From positions 6,696,001-6,760,000 of the forward strand of contig NZ_CP108484.1 of the NCBI RefSeq assembly GCF_036226505.1: 64,000 nucleotides of DNA, given 5' to 3'. The stretch comes from Kitasatospora sp. NBC_01246. Lineage in GTDB: Bacteria > Actinomycetota > Actinomycetes > Streptomycetales > Streptomycetaceae. The notes under the pieces were generated by a model. The model saw only the letters and a program-made list of their open reading frames with translations. It did no database searches and had not been told where the DNA came from. The position numbers and the translations under genes are program-made. Positions 1 to 8,547 of the stretch are shown one piece after another (positions within the stretch are counted from its first letter, which is position 1; each line of letters opens with the position of its first letter).

Positions 1-182
1 CGCTCTGCCGCCGGCTCTGGGCCGGCCGGGCCTGCGTGGTCGCCAACCGGGACGGCGACCGCTTCGGCCTGCGGCTGCCGCACCTCTCGCCCGAACCGAT
101 CGAGACGGTCGCCCAGGTCCTCACCCCCGGTGGCCGACCGGACCTCAGCTTCGTCGTCCTGGGGCCGCCGCCCGGGGTCTGA
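1..182 (+). CDS. C-terminal fragment of an unknown protein
   Basis: The 3' end of a gene that starts before the window. The frame read from position 3 stays open for 59 codons and ends in TGA at 180-182 (last residues FVVLGPPPGV). Its third-position G/C bias is that of a real Streptomyces gene. The visible part contains a short stretch (VANRDGDRFGLRLP) that looks like a beta hairpin, followed by a Pro/Gly-rich tail. No catalytic motif is visible and I do not recognise the family. It converges on the phosphatase gene downstream, with a GC hairpin in between. Confidence 0.55.
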   Translation, partial: LCRRLWAGRACVVANRDGDRFGLRLPHLSPEPIETVAQVLTPGGRPDLSFVVLGPPPGV

Positions 183-192
183 CCGCAGGGTG

Positions 193-215
193 CCCCGGGG
201 CCGCCGGCCCCGGGG
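193..215. terminator. Bidirectional terminator-like hairpin
   Basis: Perfect 10-bp inverted repeat (CCCCGGGGCC / GGCCCCGGGG) around a 3-nt loop, lying between two convergent genes. There is no U-tract, as is usual for actinomycete terminators. Confidence 0.5.
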
Positions 216-248
216 TCCGAGCGGGGGGCGGGGCGGCCGGGCGCGGCG

Positions 249-683
249 TCAGTGGAACCGCGTCACGAACCGGCGCTGCCAGGGGGTCTCGACGGCGCGC
301 CGGTCGTAGTGCTCCCGCACGAAGGCGACCGCCCCGCCGGCCGGGACGCCGTCCAGCACGGCCAGGCAGGCCAGCGCGGTCCCCGTCCGGCCGAGCCCGC
401 CGGCGCAGGCCAGCTCGACCCGCTCGGACGCCGCCCGCTCCCAGGCCTCCCGGAGGGCGGCCGTCGCCTCGGCCCGGTCGGCGGGCAGCCGGAAGTCCGG
501 CCAGCGGAGCCAGCGGCTCGCCCAGGGGACGGCCGGCGGCCGGTGCCCCAGCAGGTAGAGGCCGAACGCGGGTTGCGGCCCGGGCGGCAGCGGCCGCCGC
601 AGACCGCGCCCCCGGACGAGTCGGCCGGACGGCAGGCGCAGCACCCCGGCGGCGGTGGGGTCCCAGGTGGCGGAGACGGTCAT
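249..683 (-). CDS. Tyrosine/dual-specificity phosphatase-like protein
   Basis: A 144-residue cytoplasmic protein with the cysteine-phosphatase signature CX5R: Cys93, then AGGLG, then Arg99, followed by Thr-Gly. A WPD-type loop is also present (WPDF, Asp63), which would supply the general acid. The signature differs from the classic HCX5R(S/T) because Ala precedes the Cys instead of His. Family knowledge says such enzymes hydrolyse phospho-tyrosine through a cysteinyl-phosphate intermediate; the substrate here is unknown. It lies 105 bp downstream of the LuxR-type regulator on the same strand, so it may be co-transcribed. The start has only a weak ribosome-binding site. Confidence 0.75.
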   Translation of the reverse strand: MTVSATWDPTAAGVLRLPSGRLVRGRGLRRPLPPGPQPAFGLYLLGHRPPAVPWASRWLRWPDFRLPADRAEATAALREAWERAASERVELACAGGLGRTGTALACLAVLDGVPAGGAVAFVREHYDRRAVETPWQRRFVTRFH

Positions 684-788
684 CCGGCGAGCCTACGGCG
701 CGTCCGGCCGGTCGCGGGCGGTCGCGGGCGGGGCCGGGCCGGAGCACCCGGCCGTTCCGTGCCGCGGGTCCGCGCGGGTCCGCGCGGG

Positions 789-2198
789 TCAGGAGGCCGC
801 GTACAGGCCGGTCGGGGCGGGCAGACCGGCGCGGTGCGCCAGAGCGGCGGCCTCCCCGCGCGAGGTCACGCCCAGCTTGCCCAGGATGTTGGCGACGTGG
901 AACTTCACCGTGGACTCGCTGATCAGCAGGGCGCCGGCGATCTCCCGGTTGCGCCGGCCCCGGGCGAGCTGGTCGAGCACCTCCAGCTCCCGGGGCTGCA
1001 AGCCCTCCAGGGGGTCCGGCCCGCCGGTCGCCGCCGGGGCGCTCAGCGGCAGGTCGACGGTGACGGTGGTGCCCCAGCCGGGAACGGCGTCCACCGCGAG
1101 CCGGCCGCCCACGGCGGTGATCCGGTCCGCCGTCCGGTGCACGGCCAGGGTGTCGGCGCCGAGCAGGCCCGGGCCGTCGTCGCGCACCACGACCCGCAGG
1201 ACGTCCGCGACGAACTGCCAACTCACGTGCAGGCGCGTCAGACCGTCCTGTTCCATCATGGTGAGCACGGCCGACCGGACGGCCGCCCGGGCGGTGTGCG
1301 CGATCTCGGCGGGGAGGGAGCGCCCGCCCGCCGCCGGGGCCGGCAGGTCGAGCCGGACGGGGCTGTGCCGCAGCAGCGGGCGGATCTCGTCCGCGAGCCG
1401 GGCGAAGGCGGTGGCGGCGGGCTCCTCGCTCAGCTCCCGGTCGAGGTCGGCGCCCGCGCGCAGGTCCAGCAGCGCGCCGACGGCCAGCTCGGTGGCGCTG
1501 CGGCGGGCGGTGGCGTCGTCCAGGGCGGCGGAGCGCAGCGGCGCGAGGATCGCGGAGAGCGCCGAGGCGTGCGCGCCGCTCAGCTCGGCGATGGCCCGGG
1601 CCCGGGCACCGGCGGAGGCCCGTGACGTGGCGGCGTACGCGGGGGCGGCGTCGACGGCCCGGTGGTGGGAGTGGGTGACCAGCAGCTCCCAGAGCTGCTG
1701 CAGGACGGCGAGCGGCTGGTCGGGCAGCCGCTCGCCGCCCGTCCGGACCAGCACCAGCAGGGCGCCGTTGCTGCCGGGCGGGGCGGCGGAGACCGCGACG
1801 GCCGACCGCGGCCGGCCCGCCAGGACCGCCTCGCCCTGCCAGGGCAGACCGGGTGCCACCGCCTCGGCCAGCCGGGCCAGTTCCCGGGTGGTGATCTGCC
1901 CGGTGAGCTCGGTCGGACCGTGGGCGAGGGCGGGGGAGTAGGTGCAGACGCCGCTCAGCTGGGCGAGGGCGGTGTGCGGGACGAGATCGGCGAGGACGCC
2001 GGAGAGTCGCGGGAGGAGCTGTGGCCTCGGCGCCCCCAGCACCGCCACCACCTGGGCGAGCACGTCCTCGGGGCGCTCCCAGCCGCGCTGCCGGTGCCCG
2101 GGGTGCCCGGCTCCGTCCGGGGCCTGCGCCGCGTTCCCGGCCCTCGCGTGCCCAGTCGCCGCGCTTCCCGCCCCGTCGCCTGCCCCGTGGTTCGCCAT
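789..2198 (-). CDS. LuxR-family regulator with histidine-kinase-like ATPase module
   Basis: A 469-residue protein. The N-terminal half (about 30-200) looks like a GAF-type sensory region. A helical segment (about 210-270) follows, rich in Ala/Arg. Next is an HATPase-like module (about 300-395) with a DDGPGL box and a closing GWGTTVTVDLPL strand, as in sensor kinases. The C-terminal HTH of the LuxR/FixJ type (about 405-460) has the usual PRELEVL and STVKFHVANILGKL motifs. It therefore combines a kinase-like ATP site and a DNA-binding domain in one chain. I chose ATG at 2198 because the longer frame runs 61 codons into the divergent promoter region. It is divergent from the quinone oxidoreductase-like gene and may control it; that is inference. 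Confidence 0.8.
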   Translation of the reverse strand: MANHGAGDGAGSAATGHARAGNAAQAPDGAGHPGHRQRGWERPEDVLAQVVAVLGAPRPQLLPRLSGVLADLVPHTALAQLSGVCTYSPALAHGPTELTGQITTRELARLAEAVAPGLPWQGEAVLAGRPRSAVAVSAAPPGSNGALLVLVRTGGERLPDQPLAVLQQLWELLVTHSHHRAVDAAPAYAATSRASAGARARAIAELSGAHASALSAILAPLRSAALDDATARRSATELAVGALLDLRAGADLDRELSEEPAATAFARLADEIRPLLRHSPVRLDLPAPAAGGRSLPAEIAHTARAAVRSAVLTMMEQDGLTRLHVSWQFVADVLRVVVRDDGPGLLGADTLAVHRTADRITAVGGRLAVDAVPGWGTTVTVDLPLSAPAATGGPDPLEGLQPRELEVLDQLARGRRNREIAGALLISESTVKFHVANILGKLGVTSRGEAAALAHRAGLPAPTGLYAAS

Positions 2199-2353
2199 GG
2201 GTTCCAGCCTAGTCACCCGGTCCGCGCGGGTGCCTGGCCGTTCGGCCAGGCGGAACCGGCCGAACGGCGGGCCGGAGACCGCCCCTCCCGCGACCAGGCT
2301 GGAGACCGTCAGACCGACGAACTCTCCGACCAGTGAAGGACAGTGGGACTCCC

Positions 2354-3283
2354 ATGACCAAGGCCATCGCCTTCTCCGCATTCGGCGGCGCGGACGTGCT
2401 GCACCCGATCGAGATCGACCTGCCCGCTCCCGGCCCCGGCCGGATCCGGATCGCCGTCCGGGCGGCGGGCGTGAACCCGGTGGACCACAAGCTGCGCAGC
2501 GGCGCGATGGAGGGCCTGTTCCCGGTGACCTTCCCGCACGTCGCCGGTTTCGAGGTGGCGGGCGTGGTGGAGGCCGTCGGCGAGGGGGTGGACGAGTGGG
2601 CGCCCGGGGACGAGGTGTTCGGCTCGGTCCGCGGCGGCGGCTACGCCGAACACGCCGTGGTGGGCGCCGGCGACGTGGCCCGCAAGCCGGCCGGGCTGAG
2701 CTGGGAACAGGCCGCGGGACTCCCGGTCGCGGCCGAGACGTCCTGGCGGGCGCTCCACCTGCTGGGCGTGGAGCGCGGCCAGACGCTGCTGGTGCACGGC
2801 GCGGCGGGCGGGGTGGGCACGATCCTGCTGCAGTTCGCCCGCTCGCGCGGGATCCGGGTGATCGGCACCGCGAGCGAGGCCAACCACCCGTACCTGCGCG
2901 AGCTGGGCGCGATCCCCGTGACGTACGGCGACGGTCTGGCCGAGCGGGTCCGGGCGGTGGCGCCGGAGGGGGTGGACCGGGTGCTGGACGCGGCCGGTCA
3001 GGGTGACGTCCTGCCGCTCTCGATCGAGCTGGCCGACGGACCGGAGCAGGTGCTGACCATCGCCGACCACGAGGGCTCGGCCGAGTACGGCGTGCGGTTC
3101 AGCGCCGGCTCGGACACCGTCCACCACCACGGCCCCGCGCTGGCCGCCGTGCTCGCGCTGCACGAGGAGGGCACGCTGCACCTCCCGCTGCACCAGGTGT
3201 TCCCGCTGGCGGAGGTGGACCGGGCGCACCGGGTGAGCGAGCAGGGGCACGTCCGGGGCAAGCTCGTCCTCACCGTCGGCTGA
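2354..3283 (+). CDS. Zinc-independent NADP-dependent alcohol dehydrogenase/quinone oxidoreductase
   Basis: A 309-residue medium-chain dehydrogenase/reductase of the quinone oxidoreductase (QOR) branch. The N-terminal GroES-like part (1-120) contains the NPVDHKLRSG stretch typical of this group. The Rossmann part contains the nucleotide loop HGAAGGVGT near residue 150. There are no zinc-ligand cysteines, so NADPH-dependent reduction of quinones or enones is expected. ATG at 2354 is preceded by GTGAAGGA; a GTG 21 bp upstream is in frame but would swallow that ribosome-binding site. It is divergent from the LuxR regulator. Confidence 0.85.
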   Translation: MTKAIAFSAFGGADVLHPIEIDLPAPGPGRIRIAVRAAGVNPVDHKLRSGAMEGLFPVTFPHVAGFEVAGVVEAVGEGVDEWAPGDEVFGSVRGGGYAEHAVVGAGDVARKPAGLSWEQAAGLPVAAETSWRALHLLGVERGQTLLVHGAAGGVGTILLQFARSRGIRVIGTASEANHPYLRELGAIPVTYGDGLAERVRAVAPEGVDRVLDAAGQGDVLPLSIELADGPEQVLTIADHEGSAEYGVRFSAGSDTVHHHGPALAAVLALHEEGTLHLPLHQVFPLAEVDRAHRVSEQGHVRGKLVLTVG

Positions 3284-3409
3284 CGCCGGCGCCGGGGCGG
3301 TCCGCCGGGTGCCGCGGTCTGCGAAGGGGTGGAGCCGCCCCGATCGCGGCATGACCCAACTGCGCGGTGTGCCGGTTCATCTGACGGTCGGTCGGTAGAG
3401 TCCGGTGCC

Positions 3410-4195
3410 ATGGCTGATGCGATCGAATCCCCGGGCGCGGGGCGGCTGGCGGGCAAGTCGTGCGTGGTGACGGGTGCGGCGAGCGGGATCGGCCGTGCGG
3501 TGGCCGAACGCTTCGCCCGGGAGGGCGCGCGGGTGGTCGCGACGGACCTCGACGCCGAGGGGCTGCGGCGGCTGGCGGACGAGCTGCCGCGGGCGGTCAG
3601 TACGGTGGTCGGCGACGTCTCCCGCGAGGACGACGCCCGCCGGATGATCACCGCCGCCGTCGAGCGGCACGGCCGGATCGACGTCCTGGTCGCCAACGCG
3701 GGGGTGCTCCCGCTGTCGGAGATCACCGAGGCCGACGCCGAGGAGTGGGACCGGGTGATGGCCGTCGACGGCCGGGGGATGTTCCTCACCTGCAAGTACG
3801 CGATCGAGGCGATGGCCGGGCCCGGCGGCGCCGGCGGTGCGATCGTCTGCCTCTCCTCGATCTCCGGCGAGGCCGGCCAGCGCGGCCAGGCCGTCTACGG
3901 GCCCGCCAAGTTCGTGGCGTCCGGCCTGACCAAGCACCTGGCCGTCGAGTGGGCCGACCGCGGCATCCGGGTCAACGCCGTCGCTCCCGGCACCATCACC
4001 ACCGAGCGCGTCCGCCGCCTCCAGGACGAGCCGGGCGGCCCCGACTACCTGACGGCGATCGAGAAGCTGCACCCGATGGGCCGGCTCGGCACCCCCGCCG
4101 AGGTGGCGGCGGCGGTCCTCTTCCTGGCCTCCGACGACGCCTCCTTCATCACCGGCGCGGTCCTCCCGGTGGACGGCGGGTACCTGGCGCAGTAG
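3410..4195 (+). CDS. Short-chain dehydrogenase/reductase (SDR)
   Basis: A 261-residue classical SDR. It has the cofactor loop TGAASGIG near residue 21, NAG near residue 94, a catalytic Ser in CLSSISG, the YGPAK active site (Tyr and Lys in the YxxxK spacing), and a C-terminal dimer region ending in VDGGYLAQ. Asp in the VVATDLD strand suggests NAD preference. It should oxidise or reduce a small alcohol or ketone in the cytoplasm; the substrate is not evident. ATG at 3410 starts right before the conserved N-terminus; the frame extends upstream without family support. It lies 126 bp behind the QOR gene. Confidence 0.85.
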   Translation: MADAIESPGAGRLAGKSCVVTGAASGIGRAVAERFAREGARVVATDLDAEGLRRLADELPRAVSTVVGDVSREDDARRMITAAVERHGRIDVLVANAGVLPLSEITEADAEEWDRVMAVDGRGMFLTCKYAIEAMAGPGGAGGAIVCLSSISGEAGQRGQAVYGPAKFVASGLTKHLAVEWADRGIRVNAVAPGTITTERVRRLQDEPGGPDYLTAIEKLHPMGRLGTPAEVAAAVLFLASDDASFITGAVLPVDGGYLAQ

Positions 4196-4241
4196 GGCTC
4201 GCCGGCCCTGGGGCGTGTGTGCGGGTGGTTCCCCGGACCGG

Positions 4242-4913
4242 TCACCATGCCCCGGCCGGTCGGCCGACGAGCTCGGCGGGCTCCCCGGAGAAGCCGACCT
4301 CGCCCCGGTGCAGCACATGGACGACGGCCGCGCCGGTGAGGCTGCGCGGGAGCGACCGCGCGGTCAGCACGACCGCCCGGCCCTCGGCGGCGGCCGTGTC
4401 GAGCAGGTGCGCGTGCAGGCGTGCGGCCACGGCCGGGGCCAGCCCCCGGTCCGGCTCGTCCAGCAGGAGCAGGCGCGGCCGGCCGGCCAACGCACGTGCC
4501 AGGGCGACCAGTTGCTGCTGCCCGCCGGAGAGCGTCCCGGCCGGCCGGGGCAGCAGGGCGGTCAGTTCGGGGAGGAGCGCGAGCACGGCCTCGGCGGGGG
4601 CGCCGGCGAGGCCGAGGTGCTCGGCCACCGTGAGCGAGGCGAACACCGCCCGCTCCGCCGGTACCAGCGTCAGCCCCAGCCGGACCCGCTGGTGGACACC
4701 GAGCGCCGTGACGTCCCGCCCGCGCCAGACCACCCGGCCGGCGGCGGGCCGGACCAGCCCGGCCAGGGCGTGCAGCACGCTGGTCCGCCCGGACCCGTTG
4801 CGGCCGAGCAGGACGGTGACCGCACCGGCGGGGAAGGCGAGGTCCACCCCGTGCAGGGCCTCCAGCGGTCCGTAGCGGACGCGGGCGCCGTGGAGTGCGG
4901 CTTCGACGGTCAT
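4242..4913 (-). CDS. LivF-like ABC transporter ATPase with altered Walker A
   Basis: A 223-residue ATP-binding subunit of the branched-chain-amino-acid (HAAT) transporter class, last gene of the leftward liv-like operon. Signature LSGGQ near residue 137 and Walker B LLLLDEP near residue 158 are intact. The phosphate-binding loop reads GRNGSGRTS, so the invariant Lys is Arg (codon CGG on the minus strand near 4795). The switch region reads VVLTARS and lacks the usual VEQ/VEH. By family knowledge Lys-to-Arg in Walker A usually cripples hydrolysis, so this may be a degenerate half of an asymmetric ATPase pair. ATG at 4913 overlaps the stop of a 37-codon frame between it and livG. Confidence 0.85.
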   Translation of the reverse strand: MTVEAALHGARVRYGPLEALHGVDLAFPAGAVTVLLGRNGSGRTSVLHALAGLVRPAAGRVVWRGRDVTALGVHQRVRLGLTLVPAERAVFASLTVAEHLGLAGAPAEAVLALLPELTALLPRPAGTLSGGQQQLVALARALAGRPRLLLLDEPDRGLAPAVAARLHAHLLDTAAAEGRAVVLTARSLPRSLTGAAVVHVLHRGEVGFSGEPAELVGRPAGAW

Positions 4914-5023
4914 CGGGTGCTCGCCCGGGTCGCCCGGGCGGTGCGGTCGGCGGGGGAGGCGGGGGCCGGCTCGCGGAGGGCTTCCGGTGGTCCCTGGCGC
5001 ACACGGGCGGCTTCGACGGTCAC
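4910..5023 (-). CDS. 37-codon coupling ORF resembling a duplicated livF start
   Basis: GTG at 5023 overlaps the livG-like stop as GTGA, and the ORF's own TGA overlaps the livF-like ATG as ATGA, so the frame fills the gap between two transporter genes exactly. Its first residues VTVEAARVRQGPPEAL align with the start of the livF-like protein (MTVEAALHGARVRYGPLEAL) with a four-residue gap. The DNA shares the 15-mer CGGCTTCGACGGTCA at 4898-4912 and 5008-5022. The rest (EPAPASPADRTARATRASTR) has no resemblance to an ATPase. It is most likely the relic of a duplicated gene start that now only keeps ribosomes moving from livG to livF. Confidence 0.4.
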   Translation of the reverse strand: MTVEAARVRQGPPEALREPAPASPADRTARATRASTR

Positions 5024-5787
5024 GGGGCGCCCACCCCGGCCCCCGGCGCGGCCCCGCCCCAGGCCCGGGCCACCCGGGCGTCGGCGAGCACGGCCGCCGC
5101 CGGTCCGCAGGCCACCACCCGGCCGCCTGCCATCGCGTACACGGTGTCGGCCAACTCGCCGACCAGGTCGGGGTCGTGCTCGACCAGCAGCAGCGCCATG
5201 CCCCGGTCGGCCAGGCCACGCAGGACGGCCGCCAGCCGGGCGGTCTGGGTGGTGTCCAGGCCGGCCGCCGGCTCGTCCAGCAGCAGCACCTGCGGGTCGC
5301 CCGCCAGCGCGCGGGCCAGCTCCACCAGGCGCAGCACCCCGGTCGGCTGCGCACCGGCCGGCTCCGCCGCGAGGTCCTGGAGGCCGAACAGGGCGAGTGC
5401 GCGTGCCGTCGCCGTGTCGACGGCACGCGCGTCCGGACGGCGGCGGTGCCGCTGCTCGGGGCCGATCCGGACGTTGTCGGCCACCGAGAGGGTCGGGAAG
5501 ACGGCGATCTGCTGGAAGGTCCGGGCCAGGCCGAGCCGCACCCGGGCGTACGCGGGCAGCCGGGTGACGTCCCGGCCGCCGAGCAGTACCCGGCCGGCGT
5601 CCGGGCGGACCGTCCCGGCCAGGCAGTCGAACAGGGTGCTCTTGCCGGCGCCGTTCGGCCCGATCAGTGCGGTGATCCGCCCCGGTGGCGCGGTGAGGTC
5701 GACCCCGGCGACGGCCTCGATGCCGCCGTACCGGCGGATCACACCCCGAGCCGTCAGCCGGGCCCGGCCACTGCCCGGCGGGCTCAC
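5020..5787 (-). CDS. LivG-like ABC transporter ATPase
   Basis: A 255-residue ATP-binding subunit for a HAAT-type importer. It has an intact Walker A (GPNGAGKST near residue 44), a Q-loop in ARTFQQIAVF, Walker B VLLLDEPAAGLD, and the switch His in LLLVEHD. The signature motif is degenerate (QPTGVLRLVELARAL in place of LSxGQ), which is common in LivG relatives. The start overlaps the stop of the fused permease gene by 4 nt. Because the partner LivF has a damaged Walker A, this subunit may carry most of the ATPase activity; that is inference. Confidence 0.85.
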   Translation of the reverse strand: MSPPGSGRARLTARGVIRRYGGIEAVAGVDLTAPPGRITALIGPNGAGKSTLFDCLAGTVRPDAGRVLLGGRDVTRLPAYARVRLGLARTFQQIAVFPTLSVADNVRIGPEQRHRRRPDARAVDTATARALALFGLQDLAAEPAGAQPTGVLRLVELARALAGDPQVLLLDEPAAGLDTTQTARLAAVLRGLADRGMALLLVEHDPDLVGELADTVYAMAGGRVVACGPAAAVLADARVARAWGGAAPGAGVGAP

Positions 5788-7769
5788 GGTCGGGCCTCCT
5801 CGCCCCGGGCGGCGGCCTGCCGGGCCGTGATCAGGGTGCGGATCCGGCGGCCGGTCGCGCTCAGGCGGCCCGGCGGCAGCGTGGCGGGCGGGCGCGCCGG
5901 GTGGCGGCGGGAGAGGCGGGCGGCGGCGCCGGCGAGGCCGCCCGGCAGGCGGCCGATCGCCGCCGCCAGCAGGCCGACCGCGACGGCCGACACCCCGGCC
6001 ACCGTGCCCGCGTCCAGGCCGATCAGCAGCGCGGCGGCCAGCACCGCGCCGAGCGCGCTGTCCGCACCGGCCACCACCACCGCGGCGAACCAGAGCAGCC
6101 CGCGCACCGGATCGAACGAGGCCGGGTCGAAGGCGCGCCCGGCCAGGCCCATCAGGCCGCCGCCGAGCGCGGCCAGCGCCGCCCCGGCCACGAAGGCGAA
6201 CAGCTTCAGCCCGGGCACGTTGACGCCTGCCGCGACCGCGCCCGGTTCGTGGTCGCGCATCGCGGTCAGGGCCCGGCCCGGCCGGCCCCGGTGCAGACCC
6301 CGTACCACCAGCAGGCCCAGCCCGAGCAGCACCAGCTCGGCCAGGTAGAAGGCGCGGTCGCCGGCCAGGAAGGCGGGCCGGTCCAGGGTGAGCCCGGTGG
6401 TCGCGTACGGCTGCTGGAAGACGAAGCGGCTCATCGCCGTCCCGACCGCGAAGGTGACCAGGGCCAGCGCCGGACCGCGCCGCCGGATCGCCGGCCAGCC
6501 GGTGAGCAGTCCGAGCGGGGCGGTGGCCAGCACCGCGAACAGCAGCGCGGGGACGGCGGGCAGCGGCGGGACGGCCGGGATCCGCCCGGACATCAGCAGC
6601 GCGGTGCCCAGCGCGCCGAGCCCGGCGTACCCGGCCTGGCCGAGCGAGATCTGCCCGCCGTACCCGGTCACCACCACGATCGAGAGCAGGACCAGGGCGA
6701 GCGCGGGCACCAGCAGCGCGCTGCGCAGGTCGTTGTCACGGAAGCCCAGCGGCAGCAGGAGCAGCACCAGGCAGACCGCCCGGGCCGCCCGGCCCCCGCC
6801 GGCCGGTCCCGGCACCGCGAGCGGGGCGCGGTCGCCCGCGCCGCCGGTGATCCGCGGCCCGGCCAGCAGCGCGGCGGCCAGTAGTGCGACCACGAACAGG
6901 TTGGCCTGCACCGCCTGCACCAGCGGCAGCAGTTGGCCGGACGGCCGGAGCCTGGTCAGCTCGGCCTGCGCGATCCCGAGGCCGAGGCCGGTCACCACCG
7001 CCACCGGGATGCTGCGCAGCCGCGCCGCCACCGCGACCGCCATCGTCTCCATCACCAGCAGCGGCAGCCCGTACGGGTCGAGCAGCAGGTACGGCGCGAG
7101 GGCGACGCCGACCAGCCCGGCGGTGAAGGAGCCGAACGCCCAGCCCGCCGCCGAGACCCGGTCCGCGTCCACCCCGGCCAGCCGGGCCAGCCGGCGGTCG
7201 TCGACGACGGCCCGCACCTGGAGGCCGAACGGGGTGAAACGGGTGGTGGCGGCCACCGTCAGGGCGAGCACCAGGACGGCGGCGAGCTGCGCCACGGTGT
7301 CGGGGCGCAGGGTGTGCCCGCCGGGGAGGGCGATCGGCTCGGCGCCGAACGGGGACGGCGCGCCGCTCAGCGGGGCGGTGCCCCAGACCAGCACCGCCAC
7401 CCCGATGAGCAGCACGAACACGCCGAGACCGGCCACCATCGTCTCGGCCGTCCCGGCGCCGCGCCGTTGCAGCGGCCGGTAGACCAGGATGTCCAGCAGG
7501 ACGCCGAGCGCGGGGGCGACGAGCAGCAGGCAGAAGGCGAGGGCCGGCCAGACCGGCCAGTGCCGGACGACCACCAGGTCGCGCAGCAGATAGGCGATGA
7601 GCATCGCCTGGGCACCCTGGGCGAGGTTGAGCACCCCGGTCGCGCGGTGGCAGACGACCAGGCCGATGCCGCTGAGGGCGGCCGCGCTGCCGACGGTGAG
7701 ACCGGCCAGGGCGAGGTCGACGGTCAGGCCGAGGGAGTCGAGGGGAGGGGTGTCGGGCACGGGCGGCAC
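5784..7769 (-). CDS. Fused LivH-LivM ABC permease
   Basis: A 661-residue integral membrane protein joining both permease halves of a branched-chain-amino-acid-type importer. Residues 1 to about 300 are LivH-like (GLVVCHRATGVLNLAQGA near the start, then RAVVDDRRLARLAGVD). Residues about 330-640 are LivM-like (TGYGGQISLGQAGYAGLGA, RAMRD-type cytoplasmic loop as ALTAMRDHEPGAVAAGV). Roughly 16-18 hydrophobic segments can be counted. In most bacteria these are two genes. The Arg-rich tail (about 610-661) is probably cytoplasmic. It lies 4 nt behind the small membrane-protein gene and overlaps the livG-like gene by 4 nt, so all are one operon. Confidence 0.85.
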   Translation of the reverse strand: MPPVPDTPPLDSLGLTVDLALAGLTVGSAAALSGIGLVVCHRATGVLNLAQGAQAMLIAYLLRDLVVVRHWPVWPALAFCLLLVAPALGVLLDILVYRPLQRRGAGTAETMVAGLGVFVLLIGVAVLVWGTAPLSGAPSPFGAEPIALPGGHTLRPDTVAQLAAVLVLALTVAATTRFTPFGLQVRAVVDDRRLARLAGVDADRVSAAGWAFGSFTAGLVGVALAPYLLLDPYGLPLLVMETMAVAVAARLRSIPVAVVTGLGLGIAQAELTRLRPSGQLLPLVQAVQANLFVVALLAAALLAGPRITGGAGDRAPLAVPGPAGGGRAARAVCLVLLLLPLGFRDNDLRSALLVPALALVLLSIVVVTGYGGQISLGQAGYAGLGALGTALLMSGRIPAVPPLPAVPALLFAVLATAPLGLLTGWPAIRRRGPALALVTFAVGTAMSRFVFQQPYATTGLTLDRPAFLAGDRAFYLAELVLLGLGLLVVRGLHRGRPGRALTAMRDHEPGAVAAGVNVPGLKLFAFVAGAALAALGGGLMGLAGRAFDPASFDPVRGLLWFAAVVVAGADSALGAVLAAALLIGLDAGTVAGVSAVAVGLLAAAIGRLPGGLAGAAARLSRRHPARPPATLPPGRLSATGRRIRTLITARQAAARGEEARP

Positions 7770-7773
7770 CCCC

Positions 7774-8403
7774 TCAGCCGGCCGGGTGGGCCGGGTCGGC
7801 GGGGTCGGCGGCCGCGTCCGGGGCGGCCGGTGCGCAGATCCGGCAGGGATGGAGCCCGCGTGCCCGTACGGCGGCGGCGTCGACCGGCCGCGCGCCGTGC
7901 TTGCCGGTCACCAGCGGACAGTCGGGCCGGTGGTAGAGCGTGCCCTCGGCGACGGCGAGCAGACCGGTACGGGAGGCGGCGGGCTCCTCCGGCGCCGTGG
8001 CTTCCTCCGGCTGCTCCGGTTCGACCAGGAGGGTGTAGAGCCGTTCGACCCGTCGGTCGGTCAGGTCGTCCGCGGTGGGCGGGGTCGGCGGGGCCGGCGG
8101 CCGACCGAGTGAACGCAGGGCGACCAGCACGATGCCCGCCACGATCAGCGCCGCACCCGGGACGGTGGAGGAGGCCAGATAGGGGATCTGCTGTTCGACG
8201 AAGGCCTCGCCGGAGACGCCGTACCAGCCCAGGACGCACAGGGCCGCCCCGGCGGCCGCGAGGATCCAGCCCGGCCACTCGCGGGCGCCCGGGGCCGTGC
8301 GGGCCGCGCGGGCGGCCGAGCGCAGCAGCCCCCGGCCGGGCCGCCCGGCCGCCCCGGTCGGGGTGGTCTGCGGCTTCTCGCGCTCGGATTGCGATTCGTC
8401 CAT
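7774..8403 (-). CDS. Small membrane protein with C-terminal Cys/His cluster
   Basis: A 209-residue protein that opens the transporter operon. It has a charged, Pro/Gly-rich N-terminus, two predicted membrane segments (about 45-62 and 80-98), a Glu/Pro-rich linker, and a C-terminal YHRPDCPLV ... GLHPCRIC motif. That Cys/His arrangement resembles the short metal-binding module found in the Ada zinc domain and many nuclease tails, so zinc binding is plausible. I do not know a function; it could help assemble or regulate the transporter. ATG at 8403 is preceded by GAAGGCGGA. Confidence 0.65.
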   Translation of the reverse strand: MDESQSEREKPQTTPTGAAGRPGRGLLRSAARAARTAPGAREWPGWILAAAGAALCVLGWYGVSGEAFVEQQIPYLASSTVPGAALIVAGIVLVALRSLGRPPAPPTPPTADDLTDRRVERLYTLLVEPEQPEEATAPEEPAASRTGLLAVAEGTLYHRPDCPLVTGKHGARPVDAAAVRARGLHPCRICAPAAPDAAADPADPAHPAG

Positions 8404-8547
8404 GGATCCGCCTTCATGGTGTCACGTGCGACATTTCCAGGATCGGCCTGGGACAGCATCCGGAGAGCGGCGGACCGGACCGCGCGGCGCCCCCGAGCGG
8501 TCGGCGCCGACCCGGGCGGCGCAGCCGAGTTCGTCGAGAGGAACACC

